Positions 53,114 through 60,812 of a stretch of DNA of 64,000 nucleotides are shown here, piece after piece; the first letter of the stretch is position 1, and the number at the start of each line of letters is the position of its first letter. The notes under the pieces were generated by a model. That model was not told the DNA's origin and did not search any database. It saw only the letters and a program-made list of their open reading frames with translations. Location: NCBI RefSeq assembly GCF_001633165.1, contig NZ_CP015418.1, positions 682,001-746,000 on the forward strand. Direction: 5' to 3'. This DNA comes from Rhodovulum sulfidophilum DSM 1374 (lineage in GTDB: Bacteria > Pseudomonadota > Alphaproteobacteria > Rhodobacterales > Rhodobacteraceae). A program made the position numbers and the translations under genes.

Positions 53114-55978
53114 TCAGCGGCTTTGCCGACGTTGCCGCAGCCATATTTCATAGTCGGCTCGGAAGGCATCCTGCAAATCCTTGCTGTCTTCCTCTGCTTC
53201 ATCGGCCACATGCCAGTGGTCGGGGTAGGAAACGCCCGGAGGCAGGTGGACGAGCCCGAAACCGGCGCGCACACCGAAGGATGATTTGACAACTTCGCTG
53301 TCGATGTCGGACGCTACACTTAAATCCACCAACCTGAAGCGCGTGGCGGCGAATGTGCAGCGCTTCAGGTTGGTGGATTGATCGAGGTTCACCTCGCTGA
53401 GGTTCACCTCGCTGAGGTTCGCCCCGCTGAGGTCCGCCCCGAAGAGGTTCGCCTCGATGAGGTTCGCCCCGCTGAGGTGCGCCCCGCTGAGGTGCGCCCC
53501 GAAGAGGTGCGCCCTGCTGAGGTTCGCCCCGCTGAGGTCCGCCCCGAAGAGGTTCGCCTCGATGAGGTTCGCCCCGCTAAAATTGCTGCCCGCAAACAGC
53601 AAGCGGTTCAACCCGCCATAGGTGGCCTGAAGCCGATCGATAATGTCTCGGGCACCGGTAGCGCGCCAATTGAGTTGGAGGGTTCGAGCCGGTTCGGCGT
53701 CGTTGTTTCGGGCTTCATCCTGAAGCGCGCCCACCATCGTTGAAGCAACAAGAAAGAGTGCCGCTTCGGCGCTGCGCTGCCGTGTCTCAAGCTGCCGGTA
53801 ACTGCCAGGCTCCCGGATTTCGTGAACCGGCATGCCGTTAAGCAGAACCCAGTTAAGCACAGCCTCCACCGATGCCTTCGTTTCGGATAGATCTTGGCCC
53901 TTTTCAAGGAGAAGGCGCGCCTCGTCACGGGTGAAGCGGACCACTTCTTCCGTCAATTTGGCATCGAAGATCATTCTGGCCCAGTCCTGCGCGAGGCGGC
54001 CCTCTTCGACCGGATCTTCGTCTTGCGTAAAGCGCCGGTGCAGTCGCATGGCCTCGGATATCAGTCCGCGGCCTGCAAGGTATTCGCCGAAGCTCTTGTG
54101 GATAAACTCAAATCCCGGATCCAAGCCGTCGGTCCGCCGCGCATGGGTAAGCAGAACCACGCTATCGAGATCCTGCGGCAAGGGAACCCTTTCCTTCCTG
54201 AACTTGTGTGCGGCGTGCACCTCGCGCAGCTTGTCGAAGGTTGCCTCGTCGCTGCCCCGGCCCCCGCCGCGCCACGCCGCCAATCCGAGGCATTCCATCA
54301 GCAGGAAAAACTGCCCTTCGGTGTATGCCGGGACGGCGCTTGCATTCGGCTTCTTCAGGTTTCTCTTTTGGATCTTGCGCAGGATGTCCTCGTAGACCCG
54401 GTTCCGGTTTTCCGCCGCTTCCTGCCAGCGCTCGCCGCAATAGTCGGACAGGATGAACAGATGCAGCAGTAGCGGCTCGACATTCAGGTCCTTCAGGTCG
54501 TCATGGGTGATGCCTTCGGGCAGCGGAGCGTGCAGGTCCTGGCTCCGGCACCACCTTGCCCAATAGTCTTTCCTCTGGTCCCCGGTCAGGTTCTTGGGTA
54601 GGTCTTCCAGGTCCGGGACCTCGACCTTCGTCTTCCGGTCTTCCATGTGTCTTGCGTCGGCGGACCGCAATTCCAGATCCTCGCGCCCCAGTTCGCGGAT
54701 CGGTGCGACATTCAACAACAGGTTCCTGGGCAGCGCCGCCGCTTCCATGCCCCGCTGAATCGCGAGATTCCGGCCGAGGATGAGCGCCCTGACTGGCGTG
54801 CCGTCGCTGTTCAGCCGACCCAGCATCCGGCTGGCATTCTGGATGAAGCTCCGCGTTAGCTCATCGGCTCGTGGTTCGATGAATCTCATTTCGTCGAGTC
54901 CGTCAAAGATCAGCAGTGTCGGCTGAGACCCGTGCTTGATCCAGTCAAGCGCGTTTTCGGGGAAGCCCGGCGAGCCCGCTGATCCGGAGGGGCTGTATCG
55001 GCGTTTCAGGTAGGTTCCGATATCCGCCTCGAGGTCTCTGGTCAGGTGCATGTGCTGAAGTTCGACAAACAGAACCCGGTGCGTTCCTGCAGCAATGGTC
55101 TCGGCCGCGAACGCCTTGGCGAAGGACGACTTGCCAGATCCGGGGCCACCGGCGATCAGGCGCATGTGGTAGCGGTCGGTCATGTCTGCGAGCCAGTCCT
55201 TCGCCGTCTCGTGCAGGTCCTGGACGTGGGCTTGGAACCGGGGCGGTTCATTTTCCTTTTCCTGAGGAAGTTCTTCGTGCCAGTAGCAGCGCAGCCGGAG
55301 GTACAGCTCGCACAGCGGGGTCTTGACGTCGCCTTCGGGCGAGAAGACCGGTTCCATCCGGAACTTGCGCGTGATCCAGTCGTAGTGCCGTGCCCAGGCC
55401 ATGTCTTTTTGCATCTCAAGTGCGGCAGGACCGGCGACCAGCGTTTCGAGCGGTTTGAGAGCGTCGAAATTCGACGAAAACACGTAGGCCGAGGCACGGT
55501 GAAGGCAGCGGCCGAACTCCTGTTCGTAGTAAGCCTGTCCGTGGCCCTCCGGCAAAACCGCAAGCCCGGTCAGATCGAGCGTGAAGCCCAGTACCGCCTG
55601 ACGCGCGTCGGCAAATGCCTGATGGCTCGACGGATGCAGGAGCGCGTTGCGATCGAAGGTGGCGGTGGGCTCATCAGGCAGAGCCGCTTCAAGGAAGGCG
55701 GCAGTGGCGCGGCCCTTGTCTCCGTCTAGGAGGTGGTTCCGGCGAACGCTTATTACGAACTCGGCCGCGGCGAACGTGATTCTCTGGGTCCACCACGACC
55801 ATGCAAGGTTTTCGGGCGTTGCCGTTTTCGTGCCGCGGAGGGCTTCGATCAATTCCACGATTCTGACCGGTGCGGTGTAGGGATTTTGAGCCGCGGCATC
55901 GGCCACGGCGGTGAGTCCGGTCTTGATGGCCCCGAGATAATCCGGGCGGCGTTTGGGCGCAACAAATCGGATCGTCAT
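53114..55978 (-). CDS. NACHT-type STAND ATPase with pentapeptide repeats, candidate antiphage protein
   Basis: From ATG 55978, after GGAGG, the protein has 954 residues; a longer frame to 56233 lacks a ribosome site. Residues 1-265 form an unrecognised N-terminal domain. Walker A is GGPGSGKSS at 277-285 and the NACHT-style Walker B is LLIFDGLDE at 355-363. A helical region contains NVEPLLLHLFIL (499-510) and the winged-helix-like FEFIHKSFGEYLAGRG (623-638). About 140 helical residues precede pentapeptide repeats at about 799-865 (units such as SGANL, FGADL), and a short tail follows. Bacterial NACHT proteins sense phage and trigger abortive defence; repeats often form the sensor. It sits as cargo in a cryptic prophage, opposite to the early genes. 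Antiphage function is inferred. Confidence 0.85.
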   Translation of the reverse strand: MTIRFVAPKRRPDYLGAIKTGLTAVADAAAQNPYTAPVRIVELIEALRGTKTATPENLAWSWWTQRITFAAAEFVISVRRNHLLDGDKGRATAAFLEAALPDEPTATFDRNALLHPSSHQAFADARQAVLGFTLDLTGLAVLPEGHGQAYYEQEFGRCLHRASAYVFSSNFDALKPLETLVAGPAALEMQKDMAWARHYDWITRKFRMEPVFSPEGDVKTPLCELYLRLRCYWHEELPQEKENEPPRFQAHVQDLHETAKDWLADMTDRYHMRLIAGGPGSGKSSFAKAFAAETIAAGTHRVLFVELQHMHLTRDLEADIGTYLKRRYSPSGSAGSPGFPENALDWIKHGSQPTLLIFDGLDEMRFIEPRADELTRSFIQNASRMLGRLNSDGTPVRALILGRNLAIQRGMEAAALPRNLLLNVAPIRELGREDLELRSADARHMEDRKTKVEVPDLEDLPKNLTGDQRKDYWARWCRSQDLHAPLPEGITHDDLKDLNVEPLLLHLFILSDYCGERWQEAAENRNRVYEDILRKIQKRNLKKPNASAVPAYTEGQFFLLMECLGLAAWRGGGRGSDEATFDKLREVHAAHKFRKERVPLPQDLDSVVLLTHARRTDGLDPGFEFIHKSFGEYLAGRGLISEAMRLHRRFTQDEDPVEEGRLAQDWARMIFDAKLTEEVVRFTRDEARLLLEKGQDLSETKASVEAVLNWVLLNGMPVHEIREPGSYRQLETRQRSAEAALFLVASTMVGALQDEARNNDAEPARTLQLNWRATGARDIIDRLQATYGGLNRLLFAGSNFSGANLIEANLFGADLSGANLSRAHLFGAHLSGAHLSGANLIEANLFGADLSGANLSEVNLSEVNLDQSTNLKRCTFAATRFRLVDLSVASDIDSEVVKSSFGVRAGFGLVHLPPGVSYPDHWHVADEAEEDSKDLQDAFRADYEIWLRQRRQSR
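53391..53590 (-). repeat. 15-bp tandem repeats coding for pentapeptides, with 105-bp duplication
   Basis: About 13 units of a 15-bp word (forms such as GAGGTTCGCCCCGCT on the plus strand) encode A(D/N/H)LxG-type pentapeptides. A block starting at 53411 recurs at 53516, exactly 105 bp (seven units) away, and is identical over more than 60 bp. This indicates recent unit expansion inside the NACHT gene. Confidence 0.85.
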
Positions 55979-56224
55979 GGGAAATACCTCCATAGGCGAT
56001 ACGCTATCTGCGGAAGTGCCTAGGTAAAAGTCCGCAGATCCCGGCCGGGGCCGAAAATTTCTCCTGGCGCCACCCGTCGCATCCAAGCGCTTGAAGGCGG
56101 GCAGGCACCTCAGACATTTCGGATTTTCTGCGATGATTTTAAATGCATTTCGCGGATTTGGTGGAGACCCGCAGAAAGCATCTATGGCTGGGAAGAAGCT
56201 CCAAGCGGCCTTTGCCGAGGCCTC

Positions 56225-56569
56225 GTGAACCAAGCGTTAACACTTGCTGTGCTCAGCTTTCTTCACCGAAACATACGGACCATTGATCCAGATATAGGGA
56301 GCAGATGGGTGTACAAGCGGCTGAAACCATTCGTCATGGACACGTGGACCTGGTTCCGCTCGAAATCGGTATTCGTCCAGTGCCTGCTTGTCGTGCCCGT
56401 AACTTGCGCCTTAGCTTTTACGCTTCTGGTGGGGAATATGGGGTTGGCTCTCATGGGCACCGCGATCGCTCTCAACAGTGTGGTCGTTGGGGGGCTCGCA
56501 GGACTGGTTATGACGATCTTTGGGAAGGCCGCTGCAATCATCCTTCGGGACAAGCATCGGACACGCTGA
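56225..56569 (+). CDS. two-helix membrane protein divergent from the NACHT gene
   Basis: The 114-residue frame starts at GTG 56225 (MNQALTLAVLSFLHRNIRTI when initiated). It has two strong membrane helices (VQCLLVVPVTCALAFTLLVG and a following VVVGGLAGLVMTIFGKAAAI) and a basic end. There is no good ribosome site, so the start is uncertain. It diverges from the NACHT gene with 246 bases between. It could be an effector or accessory membrane protein of that system, or an unrelated prophage gene. Confidence 0.5.
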   Translation: MNQALTLAVLSFLHRNIRTIDPDIGSRWVYKRLKPFVMDTWTWFRSKSVFVQCLLVVPVTCALAFTLLVGNMGLALMGTAIALNSVVVGGLAGLVMTIFGKAAAIILRDKHRTR

Positions 56570-56624
56570 ATTAAATGTGCATTCACGTTCTTGGCGAGTG
56601 CCGTATTTCGTATCCCGCTTGACG

Positions 56625-56745
56625 CCGAATCCGACGCGTGCCAGATTGGCACCATCGTCAGGGGTTTGCGGGAACGCGAGCCCCTGTTTTCGTTTCAGGC
56701 CGACGCCTCGACCTTCAAGGTCAGCCCGAGTGCCCTGGTCACGCC
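56625..56745. repeat. 119-bp direct repeat, right copy
   Basis: This is nearly identical to 46452-46570. It includes the last ~50 bases of the intact HigA-like antitoxin gene and about 70 bases downstream. Together the copies bracket about 10.2 kb. Confidence 0.85.
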
Positions 56746-56982
56746 GAGGATAGTAGACAGCCTCGGGTTTCCCTTCTCACCCAAGGCGCGGTGCAGCGCC
56801 TCCCGCGTGATCCCGGCGGCCTCGGCCGTGTCCTTGATCCCGCGCGCCCTGGCGACGATCCCGATGGCGTGCTTGATGTAGGCGGCGTCACCCGTCTCGA
56901 AGGCGTCGGAGAGCAGCATGGCTTGCGCTTCCGGCGTGTCGAGATATTCGGCCGCGTCGAAGCGGGTAGTTTCGATAGGCAT
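56695..56982 (-). CDS. HigA-type antitoxin
   Basis: The 95-residue protein starts MPIETTRFDAAEYLDTPEAQ and has a C-terminal helix-turn-helix (DTAEAAGITREALHRALGEK) and GNPRLSTILGVTRALGLTL, typical of putative addiction-module antidote proteins paired with RelE-like toxins. It neutralises the toxin and should repress the operon. It lies nine bases downstream of the toxin, so the toxin comes first, as in hig systems. Confidence 0.92.
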   Translation of the reverse strand: MPIETTRFDAAEYLDTPEAQAMLLSDAFETGDAAYIKHAIGIVARARGIKDTAEAAGITREALHRALGEKGNPRLSTILGVTRALGLTLKVEASA

Positions 56983-56991
56983 GGTTGCCTC

Positions 56992-57282
56992 CTAAAGTTC
57001 CTTGGCCATGGTCTTGGCCTTTTCGATGTCCCGGCGCTGGGAGCCTTTGTCGCCGCCGCAGAGCAGGATGATGATCGTCTCGCCCTGCTGGACGAAGTAG
57101 ACGCGGTATCCCGGGCCGTAGGTGATCCGAAGTTCACCGATGCCGTCGAAGAACTTGGCGTCGCCCATGAGGCCAGCTTCAAGCCGGGCGATCCTGATCG
57201 CGATGCGGGCTTGCGCCGTGCGGTCTTTCAGCTTGCGAAGCCATTTCGAGAACTCGGCGGACTGGTGAATTTCGTAACGCAT
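56992..57282 (-). CDS. RelE/HigB-type toxin
   Basis: From ATG 57282 there are 96 residues. MRYEIHQSAEFSKWLRKLKD opens the fold, then GIGELRITYGPGYRVYFVQQ and IIILLCGGDKGSQRRDIEKA, the signature of the COG3657-type RelE toxins, ribosome-dependent mRNA nucleases. An extended frame to 57321 has no support. It is intact and paired with an intact antitoxin. Confidence 0.92.
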   Translation of the reverse strand: MRYEIHQSAEFSKWLRKLKDRTAQARIAIRIARLEAGLMGDAKFFDGIGELRITYGPGYRVYFVQQGETIIILLCGGDKGSQRRDIEKAKTMAKEL

Positions 57283-57292
57283 GAGTGAAATA

Positions 57293-57332
57293 TAGATCAC
57301 GCGCTCGGGCCATGCAAGCATAAAGTGATCTA
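57293..57332. promoter_or_regulatory. inverted repeat at the toxin-antitoxin promoter
   Basis: TAGATCAC (57293-57300) and GTGATCTA (57325-57332) are perfect inverted half-sites 24 bp apart, just upstream of the toxin ATG. They are a likely operator for the HigA-type antitoxin. Confidence 0.5.
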
Positions 57333-57464
57333 AATGTCACATGCGCGCTCGCCCATACCTCGCCCGTTTCGTCCCCCTCATTCCGAAGGGCGAGCAGGCC
57401 CGACCTGCGGCAATGCCAGAGTCTGGCCGCCAACCATGCACCCCGATCAGACCGGGAGACCGAA

Positions 57465-57647
57465 ATGACCGGAAGCAAGTGCGAATGCGGCGGGCTGATG
57501 GTCCTGGTGAGACGTCATCCGTTCAGCAGCATATGGCGGGAGGAGTGCGCCTGCGGTCGCTGCGGGCCTTGGCGGTTCCGAGAGCCGATGGTCATCCCGG
57601 GTGGCAGAAGGCAGCCTGACAGGCGCGTCACCGGCGACATGGGCTGA
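57465..57647 (+). CDS. 60-residue cysteine-rich phage protein
   Basis: The product starts MTGSKCECGGLMVLVRRHPF. Two CxC/CxxC-like pairs (KCECGG and EECACGRCG) suggest a zinc ribbon. It sits directly before the HNH gene, a place where phages of this group carry small zinc proteins. Function is unknown. Confidence 0.55.
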   Translation: MTGSKCECGGLMVLVRRHPFSSIWREECACGRCGPWRFREPMVIPGGRRQPDRRVTGDMG

Positions 57648-57661
57648 GCCATGGCAGGCCA

Positions 57662-58468
57662 GTGGCGCAACACCGACCGAGCGCGTCGGAGCGGGGCTAC
57701 GGCAGGGGCTGGAAGGCGCTGCGCAAGCGGGTGATGCAGCGGGACAGCTGGCTGTGCCAGCCCTGCCTGCGCAGGGGGCGCGTCACGCCCGCCACCGAGT
57801 GCGATCACGTGGTGCCCAAGGCGCAATATGCCGATCCGGAGAACGAGCATGTCGTGACCGACCTGCCGGTGCTCGACAGCGCCACCTATATCGCCGCCGA
57901 CAATGGCGAGCCGCTGGTGCTCGACATGGGCGAGCTGCCGGGCGAGACCGGCGTTGCCCGCGGCCAGCGGCTGATGAAGCTGGCGCTCCTGAAGGGCCGC
58001 CGCCAGAAGCAGGTCACGCTGCCCTGTTCGCTTGCCGCCTGGCCGGTGCGGCTCGGCGACACTATCCGGGTCTCGCTGCCGCGCCGGGGCTGGACGGCGA
58101 AGACCTTCGAGGTCACCGGCCGCACCGTCCATATCGGCGAGGACGGGGTCCGCGTGACGCTCAGTTGCATCGAGACCGGCCCCGCCATCTTCGACTGGCG
58201 GACCTCGGAGGAGATGCCCAAGCCCGCGGGCGGCGTGCCCACCCTGCCCTCGCCGACCGCAAAACCGGTGGTCTCGGCGCCGACTATGACCGAGGAATTG
58301 TACGAGACCCGCGGCGGCGGCGGGGTGAAGACGCGGGTCCGGCTGGCGGCCACGACCGACAATCCCTTCATTGACGCCTGGCAGTTCGCCTGTGCGGTAC
58401 CGCCCGGTGCAATGCCGGGCGGATCGAGGGCATCGCGGAAGCGGCGGGTTAACTTGACACTGATCTAA
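57662..58468 (+). pseudogene. in-frame fusion of phage HNH nuclease and tail host-specificity protein
   Basis: The 268-residue frame starts at GTG 57662. Residues 1-55 are the start of a phage HNH nuclease (RGYGRGWKALRKRVMQRDSW; CQPC; CDHVVPKA). From about residue 56 the sequence changes to the C-terminal part of a gpJ-like tail tip protein (ATYIAADNGEPLVLDMGELP, WPVRLGDTIRVSLPRRGW, PAIFDWRTSEEMPKPAGG). The end is also foreign after about residue 245. In a complete phage the HNH gene lies before terminase and the tail protein at the far end of the structural module. One deletion therefore removed essentially all head and tail genes. The product is probably inactive. Confidence 0.7.
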
Positions 58469-58634
58469 GCAGGCGTGATCGGATCAGGCGGTCAGATGTC
58501 CGCTGTGGCTTCGCCTTCGTTCCCAATTCAACTTGCCAATTTCTTGCCACTAGGCGACGCAAATTCATGCTTCGTTCTGCATGATGTGCGGCTTTAGGTT
58601 TCTTGGGGAAATATCGGGTTTTCAGTGGTTTAGG

Positions 58635-58709
<75 letters not shown>

Positions 58710-58833
58710 ACTCTGACGGTACCGCCGGACCCTGAGGTCCGTCATGTCCCGGTGGGCGGCTCATTAGACGCAAATTCCGGAGGACGCAAGCGGTATCTGG
58801 ACGGTTTTTGGCCCCTGCGCTACTAGGGACGCC

Positions 58834-58986
58834 ATGACAGGCAAAACCCCCAAGACGGGCGGGCGCGAGCCGTCCGGGACGCGCGAAGAGCGCCTCAAGC
58901 AGGCGCTGAAAGCCAACCTCGCACGCCGCAAGGCCCAGGCCCGGGCCCGCGAAGACAAGCCCAAAGGGCAGGAAGAGCAGAACTGA
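58834..58986 (+). CDS. small basic 50-residue protein upstream of murA
   Basis: ATG 58834 opens 50 codons starting [20 protein letters not shown]; the rest is a charged helix ([20 protein letters not shown]). The TGA shares one base with the murA ATG. A similar short charged protein precedes murA in many Rhodobacteraceae. Function is unknown. Confidence 0.75.
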   Translation: MTGKTPKTGGREPSGTREERLKQALKANLARRKAQARAREDKPKGQEEQN

Positions 58987-60254
58987 TGGACCAGATCATG
59001 ATCCGGGGCGGGGCGCCGCTGACTGGCGAGATCCCGATCGCAGGCGCCAAGAATGCCTGTCTCGCGCTGATGCCGGCGACGTTGCTGACCGACGAGCCCC
59101 TGACCCTGACCAATGCGCCGCGGCTGTCGGATATCCGCACCATGACCACGCTGCTGCAGTCGCTGGGCGCAGAGGTCTCGGCGCTGCATCGGGGCAAGGT
59201 GCTGGCGCTGTCGAGCCACCGGCTGACCAGCCACCGCGCCGATTACGACATCGTCCGCAAGATGCGGGCCTCGATCCTGGTGCTGGGCCCTCTGCTGGCC
59301 CGCCACGGCCGGGCCGAGGTCTCGCTGCCGGGCGGCTGCGCCATCGGCGCGCGGCCGGTCGACCTGCATCTGAGGGCGCTCGAGGCGATGGGCGCGCAGC
59401 TGGAACTGCGCGAGGGCTATGTCCATGCCGAGGCGCCGGGCGGGCTGAAGGGCGCGGTTTTCGAGTTTCCCAAGGTCTCGGTCGGGGCAACCGAGAATGC
59501 GCTGATGGCGGCGACGCTGGCCAGGGGCACGACGGTCTTGAAGAATGCCGCGCGCGAGCCCGAAATCGTCGATCTGGCCCGTTGTCTGCGCGCGATGGGC
59601 GCCCGGATCGAGGGCGAGGGCAGCGACACCATCACCATCGAGGGCGTCACGGCTCTTGGCGGTGCCACCCACCGGGTCGTCACCGACCGGATCGAGCTTG
59701 GCACCTACATGCTGGCGCCCGCGATCACCGGCGGCGACGTCACCTGTCTTGGTGGCCGGATCGAGCTTTTGCCCGCCTTCGCCGAGACGCTCGATGCCGC
59801 GGGCATCACGGTCGAGGAGACCGGGCGCGGCCTCCGTGTCGCGCGGAAGAACGGCCGGGTCTCGGCGGTCGATGTCACCACCGAACCCTTCCCCGGCTTT
59901 CCGACCGATCTTCAGGCGCAGATGATGGCGCTTTTGTGCACCGCCGAGGGCATCAGCCGCCTCGAGGAGACGATCTTCGAGAACCGCTTCATGCATGCGC
60001 CCGAGCTGATCCGGATGGGGGCGCGAATCGATGTCTCGGGCGGGACCGCCACGGTGACCGGGGTCGAACGGCTGCGCGGCGCGCCGGTGATGGCCACCGA
60101 CCTCAGGGCCAGCGTCTCGCTGATCCTGGCCGGGCTTGCCGCCGAGGGAGAGACCGTTGTCAGCCGGGTCTATCATCTCGACCGCGGCTACGAGAAAGTG
60201 GAGCAGAAGCTGAGCGCCTGCGGGGCGCATATCGAACGGATGAGTGCAGAATGA
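58986..60254 (+). CDS. murA: UDP-N-acetylglucosamine 1-carboxyvinyltransferase
   Basis: MurA transfers enolpyruvate from PEP to UDP-GlcNAc, the first committed step of peptidoglycan synthesis. The 422-residue product has K22 ([10 protein letters not shown]) and the fosfomycin-reactive C118 ([16 protein letters not shown]), so fosfomycin sensitivity at the target is expected. Length is standard. It overlaps the DUF2948 gene by four bases. Confidence 0.98.
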   Translation: MDQIMIRGGAPLTGEIPIAGAKNACLALMPATLLTDEPLTLTNAPRLSDIRTMTTLLQSLGAEVSALHRGKVLALSSHRLTSHRADYDIVRKMRASILVLGPLLARHGRAEVSLPGGCAIGARPVDLHLRALEAMGAQLELREGYVHAEAPGGLKGAVFEFPKVSVGATENALMAATLARGTTVLKNAAREPEIVDLARCLRAMGARIEGEGSDTITIEGVTALGGATHRVVTDRIELGTYMLAPAITGGDVTCLGGRIELLPAFAETLDAAGITVEETGRGLRVARKNGRVSAVDVTTEPFPGFPTDLQAQMMALLCTAEGISRLEETIFENRFMHAPELIRMGARIDVSGGTATVTGVERLRGAPVMATDLRASVSLILAGLAAEGETVVSRVYHLDRGYEKVEQKLSACGAHIERMSAE

Positions 60255-60727
60255 CGGAAGATGCCCGGTTCGAGGACGGCGCTGAGGCGCCGCTCCATCT
60301 GATGGCGGTGACGGAAGCCGATCTGGAGGTGATCTCGACGCTGGCGCAGGATGCGATCCTGCCCGCGACGGAAATGCGCTGGGACCGGCCAAGGCGCCGT
60401 TTCGCGGCCCTGGTCAACCGGTTCCGCTGGGAAGACCGCGATGCGGCCGAGCGCTGCGGTCGCCCGTTCGAGCGGGTGCAGGCGGTGCTGACCGTCGAGG
60501 ACGTGACCCATGTCGCAAGCCAGGGCATCGACCGGACCGATCGCGATCTGGTGCTGTCGCTTCTGTCGGTCGGCTTCGAGCCGGGCGCGGATGGCACCGG
60601 CCGGGTGGTTCTGACGCTGGCGGGCGACGGCGCGGTCGCGCTCGATGTCGAATGTCTCGAAGTGACGCTGACCGACGTGACCCGGCCCTATGCCGCGCCC
60701 TCGGGCAAGGCACCGCGCCACAGCTGA
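60251..60727 (+). CDS. DUF2948 family protein
   Basis: The 158-residue product ([50 protein letters not shown]) matches DUF2948, an alphaproteobacterial family without known function that is regularly found between murA and hisD. It overlaps murA by four bases. Confidence 0.93.
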   Translation: MTEDARFEDGAEAPLHLMAVTEADLEVISTLAQDAILPATEMRWDRPRRRFAALVNRFRWEDRDAAERCGRPFERVQAVLTVEDVTHVASQGIDRTDRDLVLSLLSVGFEPGADGTGRVVLTLAGDGAVALDVECLEVTLTDVTRPYAAPSGKAPRHS

Positions 60728-60812
60728 CACAGTCCGGCGCTCGTATATTTGGGGAGGTTCACCCGCCGTCAAAATGCGGCTATGCAGCATTGTGAAGCTT
60801 GCGAGGACCACA

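Noticed and set aside
53391..53590. Regular short repeats that could be taken for a CRISPR array.
   Set aside because: The units are contiguous 15-bp words without spacers and are in frame with the NACHT gene as pentapeptides.
53378..53743. A 121-codon plus-strand frame full of EVR/AEV repeats.
   Set aside because: It is the antisense of the pentapeptide tract and has no independent support.
57341..57619. A 92-codon plus-strand frame after the toxin promoter.
   Set aside because: It overlaps the cysteine-rich 60-residue gene in another frame, and only the latter has structural motifs; a short gene at its 5' end cannot be excluded.
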